A stretch of DNA of 64,000 nucleotides from Lacrimispora algidixylanolytica (GCF_003609635.1 NZ_MCIA01000031.1:186001-250000), one strand, 5' to 3'; positions 9,322 through 18,258 are shown, numbered from the stretch's first letter. Numbers and translations: made by a program. Notes: a model not told the origin generated them from the letters alone.

Positions 9322-9690
9322 TTATAGGGTTTGTTTCACTAAATCAGGTGTGATCTCAAGGACTCTATTAAGAAATGGGAACTTTTCGAACATCATATCA
9401 AATTCCTCGCCACTGTCAAGGAAACGAACAGATCCTTCTACAAGGAAACCCGTTCCCATACTTCTGTATCCCATAACGTCTCTGCTGCCGACGGTTGCTT
9501 TAATTCTGCCATTTTGTTCAATATTATCCTGGGTCTTGTTCATACCTGCCGCTGGGATAAGAATTCTATTGTCTTTGATCACCAGGTATGAATTCCATGT
9601 ATTGGATACATGAACTCCATTGCTCCCCCAAGTTACTAGTGCAACAACGCCTTCATGAGAAATTACATCTAGAAATTTTTCGTTTATCAT
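9322..9690 (-). CDS. Pyridoxamine 5'-phosphate oxidase-like flavin-binding protein
   Basis: 122 residues matching the small split-barrel FMN-binding fold (PNPOx-like). N-terminal half: VALVTWGSNGVHVSNTW, then ILIPAAGMNKTQDNI. These proteins bind FMN or F420 and often act as small oxidoreductases; true PdxH activity is not implied. AAAGGAG precedes the ATG. It is divergent from a MocR regulator 197 bases away, an arrangement seen with genes controlled by MocR/PdxR proteins. Confidence 0.75.
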   Translation of the reverse strand: MINEKFLDVISHEGVVALVTWGSNGVHVSNTWNSYLVIKDNRILIPAAGMNKTQDNIEQNGRIKATVGSRDVMGYRSMGTGFLVEGSVRFLDSGEEFDMMFEKFPFLNRVLEITPDLVKQTL

Positions 9691-9887
9691 AATTATTCTC
9701 CTTTGCTTTCCTATTCATTGTTATTATAAATTATAATTGTCTCTAACAAAATATCCAATTTTAAATATTTTATAGGATACAGTTTTATATCTCATTGACA
9801 TGCTAACTTGACAAGTATAATATCAAATTAGTACTATAATCTTTGCGAATTTTGCAAATAATACAGGATACAGTTGGAGGTAATGAC

Positions 9888-11297
9888 ATGATTATACTTG
9901 ATAACAATTCACAAACGCCACTTTATGCGCAAATATATGAACAACTAAAACAAGAAATAGCAACAGGAATATTACCAGAAGGCTCGAGGCTTCCTTCGAC
10001 CCGCCACCTTGCCCAAACGCTTGCAGTCGGTCGAAATACCGTTGAATATGCTTATTTACAGCTTTCTTCAGAAGGTTATGTCACCAGCCGGGTGGGCAGT
10101 GGATTCACGGTAGAAAAGCTAAGCGGCTTTATGTATTTAACTAATAAAAAAGACAGCCCACAAGTGGAACAAAGCTCTGCGCAAGATAAGGAGCCGTCCA
10201 ATTTATATCCCTACCATTTCCAGTACGGAAATCTTAGCGCTCAGGACTTTCCTATCCACATGTGGAAGAAGATTTCAAGCAAAGCCTTGGCGTCCCTTAC
10301 TGCGGAGGACATGACTGCATATTGCGATAAAATGGGGGAGATGGACTTAAGACATGATTTATCTGTTTATTTGCAAGAATCCAGAGGAGTTTTCTGCAGT
10401 TCAGAGCAAATCATTATATGCTCAGGGTTCGATTATGCTTTAACCTTACTGTGCCAGCTTCTTCGGAATAAAATGACTCATATCGCCATAGAAGAACCAG
10501 GTTATATCGGTGCTAAGAACATATTTATAGATAATGGCTTTACTCTATTGCCAGTACCCGTTGAGAAGGACGGGCTCAATATGGAAGAACTGGAACGCTC
10601 CTCTGCGGATATTGTCTACGTAACGCCCTCCCATCAATTTCCCACAGGTGCTGTCACATCAATACAAAAAAGGCTGCTTCTGCTTGAATGGGCCAAACGT
10701 AAAAACGGTTTCATTATTGAAGATGACTACGACAGTGAACTCCGTTATCATTCCAGACCAATTCCATCCATTAGCAGCGTAGTTGGTAATGAACATGTGG
10801 TTTACATTGGTACATTCTCAAAGGCACTATCTCCCAGCCTGCGTATGAGCTACATGGTGTTGCCAAAAAAGCTTCTTAATCTGTATCATAATGAATTAAA
10901 TATGCAACAGACTCCTGTTTCTATACTGGATCAAAGAATTATCCAGGAACTGATGCGTTCCGGTTATTGGGCGAATCATTTGAGGAAAACCTGTGTTGTT
11001 TATAAGAAAAAGCACGATGTACTGATACGGACCATTTCTGAAACTATGGAAGGTATGGTGAAAATACATGGCAAAAATGCGGGCCTGCATATTTTATTGG
11101 AATCATTACAGGGATTAACAGAAAAAGAGATGATAGAAAGAGCTAAGGAACATGGGGTACTGGTTATGCCTGTATCAATTTTTTGGTCAGATCCCACTAA
11201 CTATTCCGATAACATGGTTTTATTGGGATTTGGAAATATATCTGAACATGATATTATTCAAGGCATAAAGGCATTGTCACTGGCTTGGAAAATATAA
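9888..11297 (+). CDS. MocR/PdxR-type regulator (GntR HTH fused to aminotransferase domain)
   Basis: About 469 residues. The N-terminal winged helix (about 1-70, with SRLPSTRHLAQTLAVGRNTV) is followed by a fold-type I aminotransferase domain. It contains the PLP-lysine region GTFSKALSPSLR and the DDYDSE stretch. The frame opens at 9843, but GGAGG sits seven bases before the ATG at 9888 (MIILDNNSQT), so I start there. MocR proteins sense pyridoxal phosphate or amino compounds and activate or repress neighbours. The divergent PNPOx-like gene is the likely target. Confidence 0.9.
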   Translation: MIILDNNSQTPLYAQIYEQLKQEIATGILPEGSRLPSTRHLAQTLAVGRNTVEYAYLQLSSEGYVTSRVGSGFTVEKLSGFMYLTNKKDSPQVEQSSAQDKEPSNLYPYHFQYGNLSAQDFPIHMWKKISSKALASLTAEDMTAYCDKMGEMDLRHDLSVYLQESRGVFCSSEQIIICSGFDYALTLLCQLLRNKMTHIAIEEPGYIGAKNIFIDNGFTLLPVPVEKDGLNMEELERSSADIVYVTPSHQFPTGAVTSIQKRLLLLEWAKRKNGFIIEDDYDSELRYHSRPIPSISSVVGNEHVVYIGTFSKALSPSLRMSYMVLPKKLLNLYHNELNMQQTPVSILDQRIIQELMRSGYWANHLRKTCVVYKKKHDVLIRTISETMEGMVKIHGKNAGLHILLESLQGLTEKEMIERAKEHGVLVMPVSIFWSDPTNYSDNMVLLGFGNISEHDIIQGIKALSLAWKI

Positions 11298-11352
11298 TAT
11301 GTATCACTTAATCATACGATGCATTATTGAGATAATAGGGGTTATTAAGTAT

Positions 11353-11397
11353 AGACGACTTCTTGGCTAGCTGCAAAAGCAATCCAGGAAATCGTCT
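11353..11397. other. Hairpin between convergent genes
   Basis: Arms around AGACGA (11353-11358) and TCGTCT (11392-11397), extended by TTC/GAA and TGG/CCA. There is no T-run, so it is not a typical intrinsic terminator, but it lies where the MocR gene and the YqxD-type gene converge. Confidence 0.4.
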
Positions 11398-11423
11398 CTG
11401 TATGCTACTGGATTAATGTATTA

Positions 11424-11870
11424 TTACTCACCTGCATGAATCATTAATTTCCGAAATGATTCTTCAAAATGCTTGTCATCTTCCATGGTTCTTTTCTTAG
11501 GACCAGAAAAATGATTTTTAGATTTTGCTCTCCTTGCTGCTTTTGCCATATGCCGTTCCATAAGAAGCTGGTCTATGTTATCGTTCGTATACCATCTTCC
11601 AGACTGATGGATTGCATATGCCGCCTTCCCCAGTGCCATTGCAGCCACGCCATAATCCTGTGTCACCACAATATCACCAGATTGGCATAGGTTTATCAAT
11701 GCAAAATCCACGGCATCTGCTCCTGCACCGATTATCTTTATCTGGCTATAATCAGATTGCAATACATGATTGGTATCACAGAGTAGGCATACATCTATCT
11801 TATTTTCTTTCGCTATCTTTTCCACAATTCGGACTACTGGGCAGGCGTCCGCATCCACGTAAATCTTCAT
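11424..11870 (-). CDS. YaiI/YqxD family protein (DUF188, NYN/PIN-like fold)
   Basis: 148 residues with the family hallmarks: N-terminal YVDADACPV, central GADAVDFALIN and DIVVTQDYGVAAMAL, and a basic C-terminus with KKRTMEDD. The family is conserved in bacteria and has a PIN-like nuclease fold; a cellular role is not established. It appears monocistronic. Confidence 0.9.
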   Translation of the reverse strand: MKIYVDADACPVVRIVEKIAKENKIDVCLLCDTNHVLQSDYSQIKIIGAGADAVDFALINLCQSGDIVVTQDYGVAAMALGKAAYAIHQSGRWYTNDNIDQLLMERHMAKAARRAKSKNHFSGPKKRTMEDDKHFEESFRKLMIHAGE

Positions 11871-11979
11871 TTATTTTTTCCTCATCATCATTTCAGTATA
11901 AAAGACCATTTTAAATCATTAAAATTCTTTCTACCGACACTTGTTTTATAGACCTTATACTATTTATAACTCACTGAAC

Positions 11980-12615
11980 TCAATGTTTAACTGGAAGCCG
12001 TAAAACTGTTTTCATCTTTGCTTTTTCTGTTTTCCTTGGATCCGAAAGATAAATTTCATGGTGCCGCCGAAGGTCGTTAATATCACTCGTCAAACTGTTG
12101 TTAGTCATAAATGATTTCATGTTTGACAGGGTAATAGACTCATCATCAAAACTACCATAATGCATACATTGTACACAAAGACCCTCGGTAAAAGAATTAA
12201 GTTTTGCCTTTGACACATCAAGATGAGGTTTTTTTCTCAAAACTGTATCACAAGCTGCAATAAATACTGAGTCAGTCACAAACTCCGGTTGACGAATCAT
12301 TGAGGTCCAGTTAAACTTAGATTTGCTGTTGCAATCGTATTCATCACCATCAGAGAACCACCAAAGTCCCTCAAGTGGAGGCACCACATACTCAAAATAA
12401 TTCGCTGGTATGCTACCGCTCTTAGGCATCATCTTAATGGCATAGGATAACGCATAAAGCGTTTCCACCGCACTTTTATATGCTCCATTTTCATCGTTTG
12501 GATTTCCACGTCCGTCTATCTGTATAAATAGCATTTCCGGTACATCAATAACAACAGGCTGCCCCTTTGGCTGATATAGTTCTTTGAACTTTTTCTTGTA
12601 ATCTATTTTTTCCAT
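11980..12615 (-). CDS. GyrI-like small-molecule-binding domain protein
   Basis: About 211 residues, with the GyrI-like pattern LFIQIDGRGNPND and a later YEFVV-type strand (NYFEYVVPPLEGLWWF). Such proteins bind or hydrolyse small xenobiotics. The frame opens at 12645, but GGAGG is correctly placed before the ATG at 12615 (MEKIDYKKKF). It lies 61 bases downstream of the WYL regulator on the same strand, so both are probably one operon. Confidence 0.82.
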   Translation of the reverse strand: MEKIDYKKKFKELYQPKGQPVVIDVPEMLFIQIDGRGNPNDENGAYKSAVETLYALSYAIKMMPKSGSIPANYFEYVVPPLEGLWWFSDGDEYDCNSKSKFNWTSMIRQPEFVTDSVFIAACDTVLRKKPHLDVSKAKLNSFTEGLCVQCMHYGSFDDESITLSNMKSFMTNNSLTSDINDLRRHHEIYLSDPRKTEKAKMKTVLRLPVKH

Positions 12616-12676
12616 ATGATTGCCTCCAATCTTTAAGGAAAGCATAACATATCAAAATAGACAACAGTCTGTCATA

Positions 12677-13570
12677 TTATAAATACAAATTTAAGGCCTT
12701 TTGTAATCTTTCCTTCATTTGCAGACGAATATTCTCCGGGTGCAAAACTTCACAATGTTGACCAAAGGTGGCAAGATAATAATAAAGCCCCTCATCTTCC
12801 GCCATCGAAAGCTGCGTTAAGAATCCCCCGTCTGGGAGTAATTCGTATTCTGTAAATTCATCATAAACCCGATAAGCCATCTCTTTTGAAAATTTGAGAG
12901 TTATGGTGGCCAGGTTTTTCTGGAGCACTTTTTCCTTATCAAAAATCTTACCAGGGATATGTCGATCAAAGGATTCCGGTAATATTGATAATTCCTTGAT
13001 TCGTCTTAATTTAAAAAAGCGATAATCGAGACGTACTCGACAATAGGCATACAAATACCAATCTTGCCCTTTAAAACAAAGCTTCATCGGCTCTACCATA
13101 CGCTGCAAGCTGCTCTCACCGCTGTGATAGAGAAACTGTATGACATTTTTTTTTAGAATTGACGCTTTTAAAATTGCAAATGTTTCAGATTCCTCGTTCA
13201 CATTTCCCCAACCTGAAAAATCCACCTCCACCCAGTCACTGCTTTCTTTACCAAACATAGTACTAAGTTTTTTAACAGCGGTACTGGTTCTTTCTAAGTT
13301 CACAGAATCTACCGCATGCAGTGCGGAGAGAATGTCTGCCTTTTCCTCATCAGTCAGTACCGCTTTATTTAGAATAAAATCAGGAAGAAGTGAGATTCCA
13401 CCGCCCTTACCTTTGGTCATATAAATAGGGATACCCGCCGAAGATAAAAGCTCTACATCACGGTATATCGTGCGAGGTGACACCTCAAATTGTTTCGCAA
13501 ATTCCCCAGCAGTTATACTTTCTTTATTCAATAACAAATAAACCATTTCAAACAGTCTATTAATTTGCAT
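12677..13570 (-). CDS. WYL-domain transcriptional regulator (YafY type)
   Basis: About 297 residues: an N-terminal HTH_11 winged helix (ITAGEFAKQFEVSPRTIYRDVELLSS region) and a WYL domain (about 140-215, with GQDWYLYAYCRVR). The frame opens at 13618, but GGGGG sits before the ATG at 13570 (MQINRLFEMV). WYL proteins respond to nucleotides or other ligands. A palindrome overlapping its own -35 box suggests autoregulation together with the downstream GyrI-like gene. Confidence 0.88.
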   Translation of the reverse strand: MQINRLFEMVYLLLNKESITAGEFAKQFEVSPRTIYRDVELLSSAGIPIYMTKGKGGGISLLPDFILNKAVLTDEEKADILSALHAVDSVNLERTSTAVKKLSTMFGKESSDWVEVDFSGWGNVNEESETFAILKASILKKNVIQFLYHSGESSLQRMVEPMKLCFKGQDWYLYAYCRVRLDYRFFKLRRIKELSILPESFDRHIPGKIFDKEKVLQKNLATITLKFSKEMAYRVYDEFTEYELLPDGGFLTQLSMAEDEGLYYYLATFGQHCEVLHPENIRLQMKERLQKALNLYL

Positions 13571-13589
13571 ATCATTACCCCCTAATACT

Positions 13590-13626
13590 ATTATAACGAT
13601 ATAATATGACATCTGCAAGTCATATT
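13590..13626 (-). promoter_or_regulatory. Promoter and overlapping palindrome of the WYL operon
   Basis: On the minus strand, TTGCAG (13613-13618) is spaced 17 bases from TATAAT (13590-13595). The inverted repeat AATATGAC (13603-13610) and GTCATATT (13619-13626), with 8 bases between the arms, straddles the -35 element. The 12-mer TGTCATATTATA recurs inverted at 12671-12682, near the end of the same gene. Confidence 0.6.
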
Positions 13627-13826
13627 AAAATAGTTTAATTAGGACGTGCAATTTTTTGATAAATGACCGTATTATGTTGTTTGTGAAATTTGAGGAGATA
13701 AACGATAAACCAAAGCAATGTTAATATGCCATAAGCAAACTCATGCCATTTTATGTAATTGTTTAAGCTTGTTACAGCATCACTCTAAAAACACAGTTCT
13801 ACTACAGTCCCTGATTATAATTTAAT

Positions 13827-14303
13827 TCAGGCATCTTTCATATGACCGGCAAATCGTATGATATGATCCTCAGAGATTCGCACTTGATTTTGACCAGAGC
13901 CAGTTATCTTTTTCATGATAAATCGTTCAATGATATTCATTTTATCGAAATTGCAATCTCCACCAAAGGATTCCTTAGCTGCAGCAACAGACAATAGTTC
14001 TTTTGGGAAAGAAGATTCAAGCTGCTTTTTGGCGTCCTCACCATCCGACATTCCACAGATAAACAATCCTAACTTTTTATCCTTTATGGTATCCATATGA
14101 TCGGTACAAAATTTCATTGCTGGCTTACGAATTTTTCCAGCGTAAATCGAACCACCGATGATTACTTTATCATATTTGCTTAAATCAGGTTGGTGATTGC
14201 TTAAATCATAGATATCCGTCTCCCCATCAAGCTTTTTCGCCAGAATTTCAGCGCATGTCTTAGTAAATCCGTATTTGGTTGCATATGCAATACATGTACT
14301 CAT
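13827..14303 (-). CDS. Flavodoxin-domain protein (HemG/BilS-like)
   Basis: About 158 residues with the flavodoxin_5 pattern: IAYATKYGFTKTCAEIL for FMN phosphate binding near the start, then YDKVIIGGSIYAGKI and GLFICGM. Members include the HemG-type protoporphyrinogen oxidase and other short-chain flavodoxin reductases. I take the ATG at 14303 with GGGGAGG eight bases upstream. It is the last gene of a four-gene redox operon with a flavinylated membrane protein, a TetR regulator and an iron-sulfur flavoprotein. Confidence 0.85.
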   Translation of the reverse strand: MSTCIAYATKYGFTKTCAEILAKKLDGETDIYDLSNHQPDLSKYDKVIIGGSIYAGKIRKPAMKFCTDHMDTIKDKKLGLFICGMSDGEDAKKQLESSFPKELLSVAAAKESFGGDCNFDKMNIIERFIMKKITGSGQNQVRISEDHIIRFAGHMKDA

Positions 14304-14323
14304 ATTCAAAACCTCCCCTATTA

Positions 14324-14710
14324 TTATTTTGTTAGTGCAGTTTCAATTGATTTTAAATAAGCCTTGCTTGTAACGGTGGCTCCAGATACTGCGTCCACAT
14401 TGGTATTTTGCAATTTGATCACCCGGCTAAATATTTCATTGGATATCTCTGGGGGTGCAATGTCCATATCCTTAATTATTTTAATCTCTTGTATCTTGCC
14501 CCCTTTCATCGTGACTGCCAGTTCGTTTGACCATCTTCCCGCACTGTATGACCCTTTGTATATACCATCATCTAGGGAAGAGGGGTTAATACTGGAAATC
14601 TCCACCTTACTCCCCGACTTCAGTCCCCGGGTGAGAAAGAATAATCCTACTACTCCTATTGCAATGATTGCAACCACTAGTATCAGTATTACTCTTAAAG
14701 CTTTTTTCAT
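14324..14710 (-). CDS. Membrane-anchored FMN-binding (FMN_bind) protein
   Basis: About 128 residues: one N-terminal membrane helix (residues 5-26), then an FMN_bind domain outside the membrane. The C-terminal motif VSGATVTSKAY matches the flavinylation site DxxSGAT, where ApbE attaches FMN to the threonine. The frame opens at 14728, but GAGG precedes the ATG at 14710. It probably carries electrons outside the membrane; flavoproteins in the same operon may be partners. No apbE gene is in the window. Confidence 0.85.
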   Translation of the reverse strand: MKKALRVILILVVAIIAIGVVGLFFLTRGLKSGSKVEISSINPSSLDDGIYKGSYSAGRWSNELAVTMKGGKIQEIKIIKDMDIAPPEISNEIFSRVIKLQNTNVDAVSGATVTSKAYLKSIETALTK

Positions 14711-14730
14711 AATTTTCCTCACTTTCATTT

Positions 14731-15324
14731 TTAGTCATTGCTATGTGTTCCACCAACAAGCAGGCCTTTCATCGTAAATTCTGTAAGGTATTCCAAAACT
14801 TGTGGGAAATGCTGTAGTCCGATCTCTTCTTTATGTGTCTCTACGGTAACGATTGCCGTAAATATGGCCATGATCATTCCGCTGTCAATATCACTCCTCA
14901 TTTTCCCTTCTTTTTGCCATTTTTCAATGATTTTAATAAAATCTCCATACATAAAATCAAGACCTTCCATTCCTTTCTGTTCACGGAAGTACTGCTCGAT
15001 CTTATCAGACACGTCTTTATTATACCACTCCTTAAGAATCGGATTTGATTTCATTCCCTCGAAATTTAGAAGCATCAGTTCTTTAATCAAACTCTGGGGC
15101 TCCTGATTGAGATCAATGGTTTTTAGTATTGTTCTCTTTAACTTTTCGTTTTCCTCCATATAGATTGCCATGAAGAGCTCCTCTTTTGAGGAATAATAAT
15201 TATAAAACGTACCTGTACCTATCTTCGCAGACTTCGTAATATCGGACACATTGGTATCCTTAAATCCGTTCCGTTCAAACAGCTCCTTACCACAATCAAA
15301 TAAATTTGTTCTTGTATCTTTCAA
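14731..15324 (-). CDS. TetR family transcriptional regulator
   Basis: About 197 residues: an HTH in the first 50 (VSDITKSAKIGTGTFYNYYSS) and an all-helical ligand domain. The frame can start with GTG at 15339, but GGAGG is 8 bases before a TTG at 15324, giving a start LKDTRTNLFD typical of the family. It sits inside the redox operon and is the best candidate for the protein binding the long palindrome at 16164-16201. Confidence 0.87.
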   Translation of the reverse strand: MKDTRTNLFDCGKELFERNGFKDTNVSDITKSAKIGTGTFYNYYSSKEELFMAIYMEENEKLKRTILKTIDLNQEPQSLIKELMLLNFEGMKSNPILKEWYNKDVSDKIEQYFREQKGMEGLDFMYGDFIKIIEKWQKEGKMRSDIDSGMIMAIFTAIVTVETHKEEIGLQHFPQVLEYLTEFTMKGLLVGGTHSND

Positions 15325-15369
15325 TCTATGACCCTCCACATCTAATGTATAACAGGCAGAGTCATTTTC

Positions 15370-16140
15370 TTACTTCTGCCTCGACATCTGACGTCCCATA
15401 AAATCAAAAATACACCCAATCATCTTTTTGATCGGGTTTAATGAGACATCGTAATAATAATCGGATTCAAACCAACCTTTTTCTTTATAATACTGATAAT
15501 CATAATATTCATCACTAAGCATCTCTTTCATGCTCGCTCTTGACATCCGAAACATCATTAGCCGAAATAATGATGGGGATGGTGGCACTGGCTTACTAAG
15601 CAGTTTATAAAACCTTTTGGCAGCTTTTTTTATTTCACGTGAGTTCTTATCCTGTGCGACCTTTGTTATTGGTTCCAGAGTTTTTAATACGCAGCCTTTC
15701 GAAACATTATACCCAAGATTTTGTCCCATGCTGCTTAGGTATTTCACAATGGAATTGCCTCCAAAGATGCCCTGAGTCACAATGGAGGTAAAGGCCTTTC
15801 CGAAAAAACGTGGCCGATGGAAAATAAAGGCTAAACGGTCCAATAAATTTTTCATAGACGCTGAGACTTGAAAGGAATAGTTTGGTGTGGCAAATATAAC
15901 ACCATCAGAATGGCTCATCTTATCTATTACCAAATCCCGATCGTCATGTATAGGACAGAATTCTTCTCCTTTATCGAAACACAGCTTACAACCTTTACAA
16001 AATTCCAATTGATAATCCTTTAAAAATATATACTCAAAATCAATATCCATATATGATTTTAAATTCCGTTCAAATTCCTGGACTGCCTCGTAAGTTGCTT
16101 TCTTTTGGGCACTTCCTATGATTGCAATAACCTTTTTCAT
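15370..16140 (-). CDS. Iron-sulfur flavoprotein (NADPH-dependent FMN reductase family)
   Basis: 256 residues. An N-terminal flavodoxin-like fold (VIAIIGSAQKKATY for phosphate binding) is followed by a compact cysteine motif C-x2-C-x2-C-x6-C at about 49-62 (FCKGCKLCFDKGEEFC), as in Isf-type iron-sulfur flavoproteins. The C-terminal 80 residues are basic and helical and not recognised. It is the first gene of the TetR-regulated redox operon. The likely role is electron transfer to or from flavin substrates; the partner is unknown. Confidence 0.85.
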   Translation of the reverse strand: MKKVIAIIGSAQKKATYEAVQEFERNLKSYMDIDFEYIFLKDYQLEFCKGCKLCFDKGEEFCPIHDDRDLVIDKMSHSDGVIFATPNYSFQVSASMKNLLDRLAFIFHRPRFFGKAFTSIVTQGIFGGNSIVKYLSSMGQNLGYNVSKGCVLKTLEPITKVAQDKNSREIKKAAKRFYKLLSKPVPPSPSLFRLMMFRMSRASMKEMLSDEYYDYQYYKEKGWFESDYYYDVSLNPIKKMIGCIFDFMGRQMSRQK

Positions 16141-16163
16141 TTAAGGCCTTTCCGCTAACAAGC

Positions 16164-16225
16164 AAAATGTGAATGAAAAAATAAATATTCATTCACATTT
16201 TAGCATTTACAGCCTTACTCGTCAA
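16164..16225 (-). promoter_or_regulatory. Promoter with TetR-type operator of the redox operon
   Basis: On the minus strand, TTGACG (16220-16225) and TAAAAT (16197-16202) are 17 bases apart. Perfect 14-base arms, AAAATGTGAATGAA (16164-16177) and its complement (16188-16201), lie at and just after the -10 box with a 10-base spacer. This is an ideal place for repression by the TetR protein encoded in the operon. Confidence 0.7.
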
Positions 16226-16302
16226 GCTACATTTTTTCTTATTGTCTAATAGATTGCGACAGCAACACCACGATATTTATAGTCAGCCGGTATGTCTAAG
16301 AT

Positions 16303-17385
16303 TTATTCCACGGTTTGTGCCTTTAGATCAACCCAGACTTCTGCAAGCGGTTTTCTTTCAACAACACTTGTTAGTATGCTTTTTCCAGTAGCATCCTTAT
16401 CACTTCTGATCTGGGCAGTCGTAAATATGATTTTATATTTGGTCCTATGGTAATTGGAAGGTGATAAATGCCCTGCTCTATACTGAATGCCGTTCATAGG
16501 AATCTCCGCCGCATACCATTCCCTAGGTAATATATAATTGATGAATTTTTCGCCTTTTGTCTTATTTAATAATGCTTTTATTGTGCCATCTGAGGCTGCT
16601 ATATTAAAAATCTCTTTTATCTTATCAGTTTCCATTTCACATAATGACACAGTTGCACTATCCCTAGTGTAAATTGCGTACAGGCTGTTAATGGAATAAG
16701 AAGTTATCCCTTTTGCCGCACAAAAAGTAATGGTACATGCTAAACTATATATGCCTAACAATACAAGTATCTTTTTACCTTTGGATTTAGGTAGTGTTGG
16801 CAGGTCTTTAATAAAGGAACCTCTAATTGGAAAAAACATGGTTGTCTTGCTCTTATAATCAATATAAGTCTGTCCAAATTTTTCCTCACACTCTTTTTCC
16901 TCCGCTCTTGCCAACAAATAATAGACAAAAAACATAGTCACATACATTAACAAATTAATAAATCGTGGCCACATAATCAACAAACCCAGTCCACATATTC
17001 CAAAGGAAGTGTACTGGGGGTGCCGAATAACATTATAGACACCACCAATAACGGCCCCTTTACGTGTAAATTTGCTGTAATATATTTGACATGCCCCAAT
17101 ACAAAATCCGACAAATCCAAATATCGCCAAACATGCTCCAATATACTCATGAATGTTAAGGAGCGCTGATGATGTCTCTCTCGCAACATGAGGTAGAAAG
17201 AAGCTGTTAAGTATTGATAATATGACAGACTGATTAAAAAAATTTAGCACTGGATTGTAAACACCATAAAAATAAATTGCAAAGGGTCCCGCCATATACG
17301 CAATTTCAAATACAATTAATAAATAAAACAACACGATACTCCATAATGCCTTTTTAGCCACAATACCTTGTTTTTCCCCTGACAT
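16303..17385 (-). CDS. Multi-pass membrane protein with isoprenylcysteine methyltransferase-like domain
   Basis: 360 residues. There are membrane helices at about 13-35, 40-60, 75-105 and 125-155. Then comes the ICMT/PEMT motif GVYNVIRHPQYTS with the later RAEEKECEEKFG...Y stretch, as in SAM-dependent membrane methyltransferases. After one more helix (about 205-225), roughly 135 residues have no recognised domain and should lie outside the membrane. GGAGG precedes the ATG. It is divergent from a two-component system that may control it. The methyl acceptor is unknown. Confidence 0.75.
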   Translation of the reverse strand: MSGEKQGIVAKKALWSIVLFYLLIVFEIAYMAGPFAIYFYGVYNPVLNFFNQSVILSILNSFFLPHVARETSSALLNIHEYIGACLAIFGFVGFCIGACQIYYSKFTRKGAVIGGVYNVIRHPQYTSFGICGLGLLIMWPRFINLLMYVTMFFVYYLLARAEEKECEEKFGQTYIDYKSKTTMFFPIRGSFIKDLPTLPKSKGKKILVLLGIYSLACTITFCAAKGITSYSINSLYAIYTRDSATVSLCEMETDKIKEIFNIAASDGTIKALLNKTKGEKFINYILPREWYAAEIPMNGIQYRAGHLSPSNYHRTKYKIIFTTAQIRSDKDATGKSILTSVVERKPLAEVWVDLKAQTVE

Positions 17386-17574
17386 TCTAAATCCTCCATC
17401 TTCTAAATTTGTTTTTCAAGATGAATTATCCACTATCAGTCTTTGAATTTGCTTTGAAATGAAACATTGTTTTATGATTAGATTTATCCTCCCAAACATA
17501 TTTATTTATTTTCAAATAGAATTCAAAGGAAACTATGGTATGATTAAAATAATACTGTGAATGGTGGTGGACCT

Positions 17575-18258
17575 ATGAGAATTTTACTTGTTGAAGATGA
17601 AGCAAGATTAGCTGACGCATTAGAGCATATTCTAAAAAAACAAGGATATCTAGTTGATGTATCTTATGACGGCACGGAGGGACTAGATATGGCTGGAACC
17701 GGTATTTACGACGTAATTATATTGGACAGAATGCTCCCCGGCCTAGATGGTATCGAAATCTTAAAACATATACGAACGAATAAGATGACTACACCGGTTA
17801 TTTTTCTTACTGCCAAAGACGCGGTATCCAGCAGAATCGAAGGTCTGGACGCTGGAGCCGATGACTATCTCATTAAACCATTTTCCAAAGACGAGCTTTT
17901 AGCAAGAGTTCGGGTCCTTTCCAGGCGTTCCAAACATCTGCAAGTAAATAATAAATTTAGCGTTGCTTCTTTACATTTGGACACCATGCTATGTGAAGTT
18001 TCCATCGATGGGGAAATAACAAGATTGACTACGACTGAAGTTCAGCTTTTGGAGCTTCTTATGCGTAACCTTGGACAGACTCTAACAAAAGAACAAATAC
18101 TCGATCGGATTTGGGGATTTAACAAAGAGGTGGAAATAAAAAATGTAGAACTCTATATTTTTTATCTGAGAAAAAAAGTGAATTTTGAAAAAAGCGGGGT
18201 AACCATTCATACGATTAGAGGAGTTGGATATTCATTAAAGGAGATGCCATCATGTTAA
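17575..18258 (+). CDS. OmpR family response regulator
   Basis: 227 residues: a receiver domain with phospho-acceptor Asp51 (VIILDRML), Thr and Lys switch residues (FLTAKD, LIKPFS), and an OmpR-type winged helix (about 130-225) ending in TIRGVGYSLK. The frame opens at 17557, but MRILLVEDE at 17575 is the natural start. It overlaps the histidine kinase gene by 7 bases. The target genes are not evident; the divergent ICMT-like gene is the nearest candidate. Confidence 0.93.
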   Translation: MRILLVEDEARLADALEHILKKQGYLVDVSYDGTEGLDMAGTGIYDVIILDRMLPGLDGIEILKHIRTNKMTTPVIFLTAKDAVSSRIEGLDAGADDYLIKPFSKDELLARVRVLSRRSKHLQVNNKFSVASLHLDTMLCEVSIDGEITRLTTTEVQLLELLMRNLGQTLTKEQILDRIWGFNKEVEIKNVELYIFYLRKKVNFEKSGVTIHTIRGVGYSLKEMPSC

